Positions 47,243-57,609 of a DNA stretch of 64,000 nucleotides are shown piece by piece; the stretch's first letter is position 1, and each line of letters begins with the position of its first letter. The DNA lies in the NCBI RefSeq assembly GCF_910592395.1, contig NC_088310.1, forward strand, positions 13,769,501 to 13,833,500, in the 5' to 3' direction. The notes below the pieces were generated by a model. That model had not been told where the DNA came from and did not search any database. It saw only the letters and a list, made by a program, of their open reading frames with translations. Origin of the DNA: Lineus longissimus (Eukaryota > Nemertea > Pilidiophora > Heteronemertea > Lineidae). Made by a program: the position numbers and the translations under genes.

Positions 47243-48011
47243 AAAGGCTTCAGCACCTAGGGCTTATATGGTCAGCACTGACAGAGTTAAGGGTTGATTT
47301 GGGAAACATAAAGGCTGTGGCTATTCTTACGACGATCCCTATTAATGCATTATACATTCAAATTACTCGCTATTCTTATGACAATTAATTACACCTTCTG
47401 GCCTTAATCCTAACTCTTACCCCCGGCACTACCCCAACCCTAACCCTTCCCTCGCTTATTATAAACCGTTAGATGCGGAATACGGAATCACGAGATGCTT
47501 TTTTGTCAATTCAGGTTAACTGTCGCAAACCATTTCCGTTGTGGCCGATATTTCCCTGTTGAATTTTCAGATTCCATAGCTGCCATGAAAATAAAGCAGC
47601 TCTACTCTCCTATCGAAGGCACGAAAGCCGACACCTCTTGTTCTGCAACAACGTACTCAAATTCGCCAAAAATATTCTAAATGTGGAAGTGTACAAGGCC
47701 GGCCGCAAACCGCACAGGTGCCTTTGTACCGTCTTCGGCCCCAATAAAGATGTTCACGGCAGCATCGGAAATGGTGGCGCTTGTCAATGTCATACACCAG
47801 CAAGACAGGAAAATCTTGGGGCAATAAATAATGATAACTCATCGTGCGATTTCGTATCTCGCAGTTTATAATGAAATGGCCACGGGCCATTTTGCTCACC
47901 GTATTAGTAGGCAGGATCATGCTTAGTTTTCAGGTGAATATGGCGAACACAATCAGGCACGAAGAATTTTTTTAGATGTGTATTGATGCCTAGTAATAAG
48001 ACAGGGCAGCA

Positions 48012-48526
48012 TATATAAGTTTATGATCTGACCAATAATTGTCTATGACATCGACAAGATCAATACTGTGTGATAGGGCAGCGTTGGTGAAGACGAGGTC
48101 TAACTTTGAGTCATAATCTGTGGTGTTTTAAGTCATGTGCTGGGTGAAATCTAATCCTTGCAGCATGTAGGTTTCTAACCTTGAATTATAGTTTTCGGTA
48201 CTGGCTATTGACTTCATGTTGAAATCACCCATGATGAGATATCGTTCAGTTGGTTTATATGTTGAAAGACATTCCTGTGGTCTGTAGACCAGGTTTTGAA
48301 ATGTGCAAGTTGGTGCTGTGTAGATTGCAATGACATGGATCACTGTATGGGAGTCTTTTGGATTGATGCAAATCGAAATAGAGATTGATTCAAAGTCATT
48401 GCTGGAAATAAATTGCTTCTCCATGATCCTTATGTCATTTTTCACATAAACCATGAGTCCATGTGGTGGTCTTTGCATGGGATTGCTAGTGTTTTGGTCA
48501 TTGCGGACAAGTTGGAAATTGGTCAT
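48012..48526 (-). pseudogene. EEP-type endonuclease fragment
   Basis: The minus strand encodes RPPHGLMVYVKNDI, then YLIMGDFNMKSI (GDFN, metal-binding and catalytic motif) and, past an in-frame TAA near 48130, LDLVFTNAAL and WSDHKLI (the SDH catalytic box). These are successive blocks of the endonuclease/exonuclease/phosphatase fold used by non-LTR retrotransposons and by Helentron-type Helitrons. The wording PPHGLMVY is closer, from memory, to the Helitron-associated form, but this is not certain. Only about 170 residues remain, with at least one stop. Its position inside a copy of the composite repeat suggests that family captured or descends from an endonuclease-bearing element. Confidence 0.65.
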
Positions 48527-48952
48527 TGGTTGTTGGTATCAGATCGATGTAAACATGTTTCAAGCGAGATATCACACTTTTTAAGTTTTGTGTTTTAGCC
48601 CCCTGGTGGCAAAGTCAAGAATCAGACCCGAGCGAAATTCAGTGTCTGGGTTACATATGACCTTGGGCATGACGTAATCAAAGTTTCAGGTTCATAGCAC
48701 AAGCAGTTAAGAAACGTGGCACTATCGGTGAAATTTTAGAGTTTGACCTCTGCGACCTTGCCAAGTTGGTCAAATCGAAAACCCGTACGATATGTGATGT
48801 ATCCTTGCTAGGGGTAACCACGATAAAAGTTTTATCAAAAACAAATCAGTACAGTAATAAGCAAGATATCACTTTTTAAGTTTTTGGTTTTAGCCCCCTG
48901 GTGGCCAAGACGAGAATCAGACCGGACCGAAATTCAGTGTCAGGGTACATAT

Positions 48953-49565
48953 CAGTTCGGCAAACGTCAAAATTCGGCAGCGATGCCGTCTGAGGCAACC
49001 GTTGCCGTAAAGTGACACTTCCGGTGATTCAAATTGACACCACAGCACTGAAAATCATGTGAGCATCGTTCGATTAATTCCGGTTTTTTTTGTTAGGCCT
49101 ACTGCTGAAATGAATTAAAAAACACATATTTTACACACAAATTTGCGCCAGAATATTCTGCAGTACATGTCGTCTGCTGAGCCAGAGCTTACAAGACGGG
49201 GACATGGGACAGGTCGTATTAATTAGCTGTATTTGAGTAAGTGTATTAGAATTGAACCTCCATCAGTTGGTCTGACGCCACATTTCAGTGGAGGCCATTC
49301 TGAAAATTGAGAATTTTCAAAAATGCGTGGATAGACTTACATTTCCTTGGGTAAATATTTAGATCAATACCAGCTGCCCCCTATTAATCTATAATGGAAC
49401 CCCCGATCGGCAGCGCTCGGCAGCGCTCGGCCCCGAAGTTATCCCCAAGCTGAGGGATGCTGCGTGAGGCATCCGAGGGATGCCGTATAAAGCAACCATT
49501 GCCGTTAACAGCAACGGGGGATTCCTCGAACGGCATCGCTGCCGAATTTTGACATTTGCCGAACT
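48953..49565. mobile_element. Nested TIR element, 613 bp, with empty-site evidence
   Basis: The ends CAGTTCGGCAAACGTCAAAA and TTTTGACATTTGCCGAACT are inverted, and similarity extends through CGGCAGCGATGCCGT (about 35 bp). It interrupts a composite-repeat monomer between GGGTACATAT and ATGACCTTGG. The uninterrupted sister monomer at about 48646 reads GGGTTACATATGACCTTGGG, giving the empty site and a 2-3-bp target duplication. No protein is encoded. Confidence 0.82.
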
Positions 49566-49694
49566 ATGACCTTGGCAATGATGTGTAAGAAGTTTCAGGT
49601 TCGTAGCACAAGCGGTTAAGAAATGTGCCACAGGATACGACGGACGACGACGACGGACACAGACCTATCGTAAAGACTCCCCTTACGGTGAGCC

Positions 49695-50490
49695 AATAAG
49701 TCCCCTTCTAATCTAATCTTCAGTTTAACCAGTAGTTAGTATGTAGGGCTAAAAGGGTAGGGCATCAATCAATCACACATTTTTTGGTACAACTTACAAG
49801 CCTAACAAGGATGCTCTACACGACATGTCATTGGTATTAAACTATTATTCTGGGCGGACGAATTTTCATTACTTGCCATCGATTACTTGCCTTAATCAGT
49901 AGGCTACGCTTCGAGTCAAAATTTCGTAATTTGGAGATGTTTTTCTTTCCATTGCCTGGTTTGTATTTATCGAGTATTTCCACCTTAGTCGTGGATGTTA
50001 TCAATCCTCGCCGTGCCAGGGTGGCAATTATTCCCGATTCCATATTTTAGGATTTTCCCATGATTGTAAGGTCTCACTATCCAGTGCGGTGGTAGCCCAT
50101 TATATAGCCTCGATCCGCTGCATTGTACATAGAGCCCAGGCCCAAGTGTGAGCTCGAAAAAAGTCTGTAATTGCAGCCCAAACGCATTTAAACTTAAACC
50201 ATGGAGGAGTACTAATTTACCGTCGCGTGGTGCGGCTCATTATCATAATGCAACTTCGGAAGCGAGGATCGCCACTATTGGTGCTAAGATAAACCAGGGT
50301 TGGTTCTAAAAGCGGCATTGGCAATCTGCCAAATTCCGAAATAACACCAAAATAACACCATTTATTAGTGACCATTGTTCATGAATATTCTTTAGACAGG
50401 AGAAGTAACACCAAATTTAATATTAAAAGATTTCCCGACGATGTTTTACATTTATATGTACATGTGGGCACCTGGTCTGCCGCCGACCTG
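49695..50490. other. Non-coding, nothing recognised
   Basis: No coding frame of note on either strand. It could contain upstream promoter sequence for the exon at 50518. Confidence 0.4.
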
Positions 50491-50491
50491 A

Positions 50492-50499
50492 TGACGTCA
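50492..50499 (+). promoter_or_regulatory. Palindromic CRE (TGACGTCA)
   Basis: A full cAMP-response/ATF palindrome lies 18 bp before an ATG that opens a short frame ending at a donor. In animals such sites cluster just upstream of transcription starts. Function is inferred from position and motif only. Confidence 0.45.
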
Positions 50500-50517
50500 C
50501 ACGCGGGAAAAGAAAGC

Positions 50518-50600
50518 ATGGCAGAAGACATGAAGGCGAGCCCCGAGAAGTCACCGGGTTTCTACCGACGTTATTATGAATTACAGATGAGTAACAAAAG
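50518..50600 (+). CDS. Candidate first coding exon (unknown protein)
   Basis: From ATG at 50518 the frame reads MAEDMKASPEKSPGFYRRYY, then ELQMSNK, and meets a plausible donor, AAAAG|GTATAG, at 50601 (leaving phase 2). Without splicing it stops after four more codons. The composition looks protein-like (acidic start, aromatic/basic FYRRYYELQ helix), and a CRE sits directly upstream. I do not recognise the family and found no continuation downstream before the repeat block at 51.25 kb. Confidence 0.35.
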
Positions 50601-51005
50601 GTATAGTTACAGTTGATGTAGTCATTTAGGCCTCCTACCGTACTAGGAGACCAAATTTTGCACAAAAGTGATGCTGGCGTCGGGCATGCAGGCCTCTAAG
50701 TTCTGCCGGCGTGCTGATGCTGCTGCTGCTTCATAAATAAATAGTACTTACGCATCTAAGCATGCCGAGCGGGATCGGAGAGGGGGTCAATAACTTAGGA
50801 TGTCATTAGTTTTTTGGCGGGAATAATTTTTCCCGCGCAAGATGGGGTGTGCAATCACTGTCCTATAATTACATATGTATCATCTCGTTATTACTGCATT
50901 AGGGGCAAGTAACTTCAACGACCGTCTTATTATCCGAGATCTCAATTCAGGCACAGGTTGTTGTTGTTTTTCATTCAATCATGTACCTACCATTTGATTC
51001 CCAAA

Positions 51006-51056
51006 CACGTGATTTCTAGGCCACGTGCTTGATGTATATAAACTCTCACATTGGTC
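51006..51056 (+). promoter_or_regulatory. Promoter-like cluster: two CACGTG boxes, TATA, CCAAT
   Basis: Within about 50 bp lie AACACGTGAT, GGCCACGTGC, TGTATATAAAC and an inverted CCAAT (ATTGG). The order E-box, E-box, TATA, with about 70 bp to a possible start ATG near 51130, is promoter-like, but no convincing ORF follows. Confidence 0.3.
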
Positions 51057-51244
51057 AATTGCTTCGGTAATCATCGGAAATTTCCGAGCCGCACCTCGCG
51101 ACGGTAAATTAGAACTTCCCGTAACGATCATGCCACTAGAGGCGCTGATTTCGTTCCTTACAACGAGTCTGAATTTTTTTTTGGAACTGGGGCAAATTTG
51201 CTTCCCTAAAACCATGAAGAAAAACAGGAAAATCTCTCAGCTCG

Positions 51245-51498
51245 GGTATGGCAAGCCAAAGCGGAATTAATTCAACATGCAAACATATCTTGCAACTCTG
51301 TCAAATTTATCTCAACATTGAAAAATATACTTCAACAATTTATAAGTCTAGTCATCATTTTCAAAATACGTTGCAACAATTTCAGAAATATTGTTCAACA
51401 ATTTTTAAAAATTCGGGCAACATTTTTAAACAATTTCAAAATTTTGGTTCAACAATTTCAAAAAATCATCCAACATCTTTCAAAAATATCTCTTTTTT
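51245..51498. repeat. Degenerate TTCAACAATTTCAAAAAT tandem repeat
   Basis: About eight imperfect ~30-bp units such as TTCAACAATTT and GCAACATTTTTAAACAATTT run up to the left arm of the hairpin at 51500. The word GTTCAACACTG links the two structures. Confidence 0.75.
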
Positions 51499-51499
51499 T

Positions 51500-51881
51500 G
51501 TTCAACACTGAAAACATCTAGCAACATTCACGTGACCAAACAAAGTCACGTGACCTACCGCATGGCATGATCCAACAGCTGGCGACAGGGTACCAGTGTA
51601 ACAATGTTCGGGGACGAGGTTATCGGAACATACCCTGGAGTCGAGGTCGCAACCGAGACTGATCCCGCGACCACTCCAACCTCGCCCCAGGACATCATGC
51701 CGTGACTTTGTTTGGTCACGTGAATGTTGCTAGATTTTTTCAGTGCATGGCATGATGTCCTGGGGCGAGGTTGGAGTGGTCGCGGGATCAGTCTCGGTTG
51801 CGACCTGGACTCTAGGGTAGGCCTAGGTCACGTGACTTTGTTTGGTCACGTGAATGTTGCTAGATTTTTTCAGTGTTGAAC
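51500..51881. repeat. Large near-perfect hairpin with E-boxes
   Basis: Two nested inverted repeats are present. The inner arms 51644-51701 and 51749-51806 are 58 of 58 bp complementary around a 47-bp loop. The outer arms 51500-51556 and 51825-51881 match at 56 of 57. The loop itself is a third copy of the outer-arm sequence. Five CACGTG words occur, two in each outer arm and one in the loop, mostly within GGTCACGTGA contexts. This looks like a young foldback element or an inverted duplication. Confidence 0.92.
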
Positions 51882-52860
51882 AAAAAAAAATGTTGCCAGA
51901 TATGGCCAGAGACCTCTATTAGCCAGCGTGTACATTCTGTGTACATTTTAATGAATATAGGTCGGTGAAAAAGCACACCAAGGGTGCTTTAATTCCCACC
52001 AAATTTTATATGTGTTTTGAAGAGGCTTTTATCGAAATAATAGTAAAAATTCAAAACATTCCAGTACCGATTGCCTGAGAAAAATTGATTTGTGTACAGC
52101 ATTGCCATCAAATCGTCACTCGCGGACTGATATTGGCCTATTAGAATACAAGTTCTAAACTGGCCAGTGAGACAATATTTCCTTAAATTAATTATCAAAA
52201 GTATATCCCCGTTATAGCCTTGCTCTGTAGATTAAGAATCCACCAAAGATTGAAGAATAAATCCACTTTCACCCATCACAGTCATGTGTTTACCACAGCT
52301 TCACAGTTCAGTACGGACTATGTGTCACACTTCCGCCTGTGGATGAATACATGTCTCTGCCCATATTTTTGAAAGATGTTGGATACGGAAGCGTATTAGT
52401 GCCAAGTGAAAAAAAGTTTCTGGCATAAATAAAAAAATATTTTTGTGGTGCCCCCTCGAGGTTGTGAGAGTAGGCGGAGACCGTCCTAATGTTGTGACAG
52501 TCCCAACGGAGAATAATTGTAATTGGGGTCCTGGTTGTGACCAGACCGTCTCCAGGTTGTGACATTCCTAACAGAGAATAACTGTAGTTGCAGTCTATAC
52601 AAACTGACAAGAAAACTGATATGATATAGACATGATAAGGACACTGAGTGACATTTATTGAAAATAAGATAATTGTAGGCCCGAAGAAAACTTGAATATT
52701 TACATAATGAGCAGCATGAAGTATTTTGGGTTATTTACAAGAAAAGCTGCATGATGAGGACCATTAAAAAGGCAAAGGAGTGGGGCAAAACCGCCACAAG
52801 CCTACGGAACGAAGGCTGCCCCCCGCCCCCACCAAGCCAAATGATTGTTAGTTGTGTGTC
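51882..52860. other. Non-coding, nothing recognised
   Basis: No gene-like frame. Near 52440-52570 a phrase around GAGGTTGTGAGAGTAGGCGG / CAGGTTGTGACA repeats imperfectly. It borders the 3' repeats of the Ngaro-like element. Confidence 0.4.
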
Positions 52861-53510
52861 ACTCAGTGTCGTGTTAAGAACATATTGATTGAATAAACCT
52901 TATAATAATACCCAGTGAGATGACGTACAGTTCGCCCGCATGGAAAACTGCGTGCCATCCCCTGTATATTGACCAAAATTAATGATAGGGCTAAAAAGAT
53001 GCTTGAGTGATCCGTCCGCATGAAAGAACACTCAGTGTCGTGTTAGGAACATATTGATTGAATAAACATTTTAATAATACCCAGCGTGATGACGTACAGT
53101 TCACCCGCATGGAAAACTGCGTGCCATCCCCTGTATATTGACCAACCTTAAGTGGGGATGTTTGAGTGATCCGTCCGCATGAAAGAACACTCAGTGTCGT
53201 GTTAGGAACATATTGATTGAATAAACCTATTAATAATACCCAGCGTGATGACGTACAGTTCACCCGCATGGAAAACTGCGTGCCATCCCCTGTATATTGA
53301 CCAACCTTAAGTGGGGATGTTTGAGTGATCCGTCCGCATGAAAGAACACTCAGTGTCATGTTAAGAACATATTGATTGAATAAACCTTTTGATAATACCC
53401 AGTGAGATGACGTACAGTTCACCCGCATGGAAAACTGCGTGCCCTCCCCTGTATGAAATGTAGGGGGATGTTTGAGTGATCCGTCCGCATGAAAGAACAC
53501 TAAGTATCTC
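52861..53510. repeat. Four ~159-bp tandem repeats at the 3' end of the Ngaro-like element
   Basis: ACTCAGTGTCGTGTTAGGAAC starts at 52861, 53030, 53189 and 53348, with a partial copy at about 53499 (periods 169, 159, 159, 151). Each unit includes GATGACGTACAGTTCACCCG and GATCCGTCCGCATGAAAGAA. They lie just past the recombinase stop. Ngaro elements carry split direct repeats (B1-A2-B2) here, so these are the likely equivalent. Confidence 0.85.
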
Positions 53511-53561
53511 CCCCTCCAAAAGAAAAGAAATTAAACATAACACAGTGAAAAGAAGTATAAT

Positions 53562-54532
53562 TCAAACATGAATGGAGACGTTACGGATATACTTATGGAA
53601 GGCATCAGAATTCCATCTACCCAGGTGACGAATATGTTGATCGGATAAGCCAGACTGAGCCGCCCAAGAGGCGGCGCCTATACGAAAAGAGTGTCCCTGG
53701 TAAAGTGTGGGATCAAGGGAACATGCCCGCAGTAAACTGTGCAGGTTATGTGAGAAGTGAGCCCGGGTTACCGACGAGCCATCAGCACGCATAAAGAGCG
53801 AACCAGATGTGTCAGGCCGTACCGACAAATAATTACACATGTTGACCACTGGGCAGAGCAACTTTTGGTTTTGGGGCGACACTGAATGACAACCGGCCGG
53901 CTGCCTTTGCTGTGCTTGTATTTTCTAAATATAACGGACATACCGGCTGATGGACTAGCCGAATCTACTTGAAGGTCCGAACGTTCTAAAAGTGAAGTCA
54001 ACCTAGCGGAACGCGTGGTAATCTCGCCAATCCTTAGAAAGGCGAAAAACGCAAGTGAGAGCATAGCCCTGACCAATTTTCTGTCGAAATGATCCATGAC
54101 GACCAGGCCAGTGACGTGAAGGAGTTTAGAGAGAATGGGGACAGTAATGGGTAACCTTACATCCAGTGTGTTATTGGACTTAGCAAGCCCGGACAAGGCC
54201 GTTGCGACCATAAAGTTATCACCCGGATCTTGCCAGCCATGCATCTTACAAACGTACCTAAATGCTGAGACGTAAGATGCGATAGTGGGTGGTTTAAGTC
54301 CCTTAGCTCGCAAATGTGCAATGTACAAGAGTAGTAAAATAGGTGAAGTGGAGATATGATACTGATCCAGAGAATCCTGAAGGAAGGAAACATAAGCTTG
54401 AAAGGCTCGCAAATAGGCCTTATGAGATGTAGCCCCCAAGTTGGAATTCACCAAGTCCTTCACGGATGAAAAAAGTTCGCGTGATGTAGCAACGGCTCTA
54501 TTCTCGTTGGACTGTGATCCATCCCGCAACAT
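53562..54532 (-). pseudogene. Tyrosine recombinase (one frameshift)
   Basis: The enzyme would integrate circular cDNA by strand exchange. The N-terminal SAM-like part has SHKAYLRAFQAYVSFLQ and PPTIASYVSAFRYVCKMHG. The catalytic part has FLRIGEITTR (first Arg), GHSFRIGAA (HxxR box), HLGRW and a Tyr in HKYIR. All residues of the R-HxxR-(H/W)-Y set are present, but the first Arg (54.05 kb) is in one frame and the rest (from about 53882) in another. The join is near VVIQ/CRPK versus VSPQNQK, so one small indel at about 53,880 inactivates it. The ORF start overlaps the end of RT by about 70 bp. Confidence 0.88.
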
Positions 54533-56163
54533 CTCGAGGCACGTCGAAAAAGTTGAATCTGTTGACGAGAAAGAGAGTCACACAAAACGTTATTTACGCC
54601 GGGAATGTGTTCAGACTTGAACAAAATATTGTAACGTAAGCATACGAGAACCAACCTGCGTAAAATAGATAGAATAGTGGGCTCCTTAGCCGACTGCTTA
54701 TTAATGACGTGCACTAAAGCTTCATTGTCCGTGTGGAAAACTATTACTTTGTTGGACAATTCCTTGGACCATAAGTAAAGGGCCAACACAATGGGATAAA
54801 ATTCCAGAATCGCGATATTGAGTGAGCGATACTGTTCCTCCCACACGCCATAAGCCCAGTGGGTACCGAAAACCACTCCGAATCCAATAGTGGTGGAACT
54901 GTCCGAGAAAAGATGTAAAGTATCAGAGGAGTAGAATCGGTCGCTGAGGAAAAAACAACGGCCATTAAAACCAGATAAGAATTCCAGCCACATGCTGAGA
55001 TCCATCTTGACCTCCTTGGTGATACGCCTCCTGTGAGAGTGATGCTTGAGACCAATAGTAAGATTGATGAGTCGCCTAAGGAAAGGACGCCCAGGGGGCA
55101 CCACACAGACGGCAAAGTTCAGCAGACCGATGAGAGACTGCAACTCGCGGAGAGTGGCCTTTTCCATGCCGAGAAACTGATCAAGTAGGCGAGTACACTT
55201 TTGAATCTTATCTGGGGGCAACCTGGCCTCCATGTTCCTTGAATCCAACTCAATGCCCACGAAATCAAGCTCCGTTAGTGGACCCACCGTCTTGTCCTCG
55301 ACCAATGGAACGCCAACCTTGTTGCACATGTCTGAAAACCTAGCCAGGGCTGCCACACCCTCCGGCAATGACTTAGTTATGAGGAGGAAATCATCCAAAA
55401 CGTGAGCGATATATGGAATGTGAAGCTTAACACGAGCTATCCATTCGAGACTTGTACTGAAACGCTCAAAGAGAGAACATGCTGATGAACAACCCATGGG
55501 AAGGCAACGATCATGGAAAAACCTATTTTTCCAAGAAAACCCAAGGAGAGGATAATCAGATGGGTTGACAGGCAGGAGCCGAAAAGCCGATTCGATATCT
55601 GTCTTAGCAAGATAACAACCTCGACCAGCCTGTTTAATCAACTGAATGGCGGTGTCAATTGTTGCATATTTGACAGTGCATTCATCGAAAGGGATGCCAT
55701 CATTAATTGAAGAACCTTTAGGATAGGACAAATGGTGTATGAGTCTGAACTCACCCGGTTTCTTTTTGGGATGAAGCCCGATGGGGGATGTTCTGAAGAC
55801 CGGAAAAGGAGGAGACACGAATGGCCCAGCCAAGCGACCCTTGGCCAATTCCTTGGCCAATTTGCGATCGACCACCTCAGGCATCTCAAGAGCTGTTTTT
55901 AGGTTTGGAGCCAAAAAATTATCGAGATCTCCTTCATATCCAATACTAAACCCAGATCTAAAACCAGACAACAAAAATTCCTTCTTTTCTGGACAGTAAC
56001 CTTCCAAAAAATTACTTAAAACCGTTGGATTGATTGGAGTTGGAAGACTTGGGGGTGGATCTTGAGGATGAATGACGGGGGACGTTGGAAGCACCGCCGG
56101 GGGTAAACGTTGGAGACTGTTTTGAACTGGGGCACGAGAAAGCTGGGTGGGAACCGTTACCAC
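54460..56163 (-). CDS. DIRS/Ngaro-type reverse transcriptase-RNase H
   Basis: This is a 567-residue uninterrupted frame. RT blocks: GEFRLIHHLSYPKG (about 134-147), KTDIESAFRLLPV (first catalytic Asp), DRCLPMGCSSA, and HVLDDFLL (LDD in place of YxDD, as usual in DIRS-type RTs). RNase H blocks: LFSDSSTTIGFG (Asp), ILEFYPIVLAL (Glu), FHTDNEALVHV (Asp) and VLCDSLSR (Asp). All catalytic acids are intact. The N-terminus overlaps the gag frame by about 150 bp in another phase, so it may be expressed by frameshift or re-initiation. Its role is to copy element RNA into circular cDNA for the recombinase. Confidence 0.92.
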   Translation of the reverse strand: MVTVPTQLSRAPVQNSLQRLPPAVLPTSPVIHPQDPPPSLPTPINPTVLSNFLEGYCPEKKEFLLSGFRSGFSIGYEGDLDNFLAPNLKTALEMPEVVDRKLAKELAKGRLAGPFVSPPFPVFRTSPIGLHPKKKPGEFRLIHHLSYPKGSSINDGIPFDECTVKYATIDTAIQLIKQAGRGCYLAKTDIESAFRLLPVNPSDYPLLGFSWKNRFFHDRCLPMGCSSACSLFERFSTSLEWIARVKLHIPYIAHVLDDFLLITKSLPEGVAALARFSDMCNKVGVPLVEDKTVGPLTELDFVGIELDSRNMEARLPPDKIQKCTRLLDQFLGMEKATLRELQSLIGLLNFAVCVVPPGRPFLRRLINLTIGLKHHSHRRRITKEVKMDLSMWLEFLSGFNGRCFFLSDRFYSSDTLHLFSDSSTTIGFGVVFGTHWAYGVWEEQYRSLNIAILEFYPIVLALYLWSKELSNKVIVFHTDNEALVHVINKQSAKEPTILSILRRLVLVCLRYNILFKSEHIPGVNNVLCDSLSRQQIQLFRRASRCCGMDHSPTRIEPLLHHANFFHP

Positions 56164-56866
56164 ATTTGAAACAGGAGTGTGAAAACTTGCAGCTGACGGA
56201 GTTGCAGCCCAAACCCTTGTGAAATCGGAAGCAGGTACCCTGCGGGTATGACACAGAGTACCCTGCCCTTCGAAAGGGCCGCTGCTGCTGCTGATGCTTG
56301 TAGACCTGAGCTTGCTTCACCCCCGAAGACGTATCTGTGGAAAAACGAGAACCCAGGTGGGGACGACCTCTAGAATTGGCAGACATGTGGAGTTCCAAGT
56401 TGATGGAGAACCAGGGATAATCAACTGGGTCTTAGGACCTGAGATATCGAAAATTCTGATCATAAAAAAGCCAATCGCCCCCTCCTGAGGCCAAACTGCG
56501 AACTATCTCCACATACTGTACCAAACCAGCAGTGGAGTCGGGGTGAACCTTGGAATACACCGCAATAAAAACATTAAATGCGGTACACCAATCCTCTATG
56601 GATTTTATGTGACGAGCTTTAGAGGATGGAACGACCTTCAGGGTACCGTCCACTAACTGGAAGGTGCCAGCTTCGGGGACCAGATTTGAAACGGAAGGTT
56701 TGGGCAGCATTGCATCCAAGTCTACATACTTGTCAGCGACGACCTTAGCACGGACGTCATCTGACACGTGCAGATCTATGGGAATGCCCTTAGAATAAAA
56801 AAGTATAGGGGGTTTATCGGTCGCGCCCTCCTCTAACACTGTTACTTTAGCATGAAGGGGTAGCAT
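56012..56866 (-). pseudogene. Ngaro-like gag, C-terminal part with zinc motifs
   Basis: From MLPLHAKVTVLEEG the frame runs through a conserved helical region (SIEDWCTAFNVFIAVYSKVH). It then changes phase to a segment with CFRFHKGLGC, CKFSHSCFKCGNGSHPAFSC. The last part contains C-x2-C-x4-H-x4-C plus an extra CCCH-like group, the RNA-binding tail typical of DIRS/Ngaro gags. The region upstream is open (RPIGVATYPNHVPTVSLG), so this part was once continuous with the frame ending at 56917, separated by a one-base shift. Confidence 0.75.
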
Positions 56867-56916
56867 ACCCGTACCTAATGAAACTGTAGGAACATGGTTA
56901 GGATAGGTGGCTACAC

Positions 56917-57462
56917 CTATTGGCCTCCCTGTTGAAGAAGCGCTGGGAGGGGCTTGTCACCCAGTTGGTTTGCTGGAATTACACCCTCACTGCGCAAGGC
57001 CGCCATAACCTGCACCTTGACTGACTGCACAATGGTCGGCACTAGATTGTTCTGAATGTCTGCTGACAATGCCTCCACGATTTGTTTGGTGTCCAACTGT
57101 GGAGGCCGAGCTATCTGCAGCTGCGGGGTTGTAAACTGAAAGTCTGGCGGTGGGGAGCAGCGCCCCAAGGGGAACTGCAGACGTGAGCGAGAGTCCTCCT
57201 TAATTGTCCGAGAAATACGCCTCCTGGCTTTGTCCTTCACTGTTTTGCTTCGACGAGCCGATTTATGGGATTGTCCGACCGGGCTCGTATTTCGCGAATT
57301 ATCCATGGTGTCCAGAGATTCCTCCTGAGTCGGCGCACAAACTTTCTTCGCGACGGGGGGTGTGACCACCACCACTGATCTCATCCGGCTCAGCGCTCGT
57401 GGGCCTGGTGTCGGCCCCGTGTAGTCTTTTCGCCGGCGTATTCTTGACCGCAGACCTGACAT
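56917..57462 (-). CDS. Ngaro-like gag, N-terminal part
   Basis: A 181-residue frame starts MSGLRSRIRRRKDYTG. It has a basic, Arg/Lys-rich N-terminus (KSARRSKTVKDKARRR) and a hydrophobic helical end (QNNLVPTIVQSVKVQVM). It terminates LLQQGGQ just where the second gag frame begins, so it is the front half of the same protein, either a programmed frameshift or decay. No known enzymatic motif. Confidence 0.6.
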   Translation of the reverse strand: MSGLRSRIRRRKDYTGPTPGPRALSRMRSVVVVTPPVAKKVCAPTQEESLDTMDNSRNTSPVGQSHKSARRSKTVKDKARRRISRTIKEDSRSRLQFPLGRCSPPPDFQFTTPQLQIARPPQLDTKQIVEALSADIQNNLVPTIVQSVKVQVMAALRSEGVIPANQLGDKPLPALLQQGGQ

Positions 57463-57609
57463 GTTGATCTGAAAGACATAAAGTGTAAAAATGCTAAGTA
57501 ACTGTATGGCCAGATGATCGGTAGGCATACCGGACAGTGAACGGTTAAACGGGGCCAATATCAACTTTAGGATAAACCCGTCAACGATCTGTGAGTTACT
57601 AAGCAAAAA

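Larger units (their letters stand above)
47872..49694 (+). repeat. Composite repeat, copy h, with nested elements
   Basis: It starts TGAAATGGCCACGGGCCATT followed by TTGCTCACC and ends CCCCTTACGGTGAGCC. Inside lie an EEP endonuclease remnant (48.0-48.5 kb, opposite strand), two monomers (CTCF-like words at 48598 and 48893), and a nested 613-bp TIR element (48953-49565). Confidence 0.8.

Noticed and set aside
52991-53500. 169-codon minus-strand frame with internal repeats
   Set aside because: It is the translation of the ~159-bp tandem repeat; no protein-like motif.
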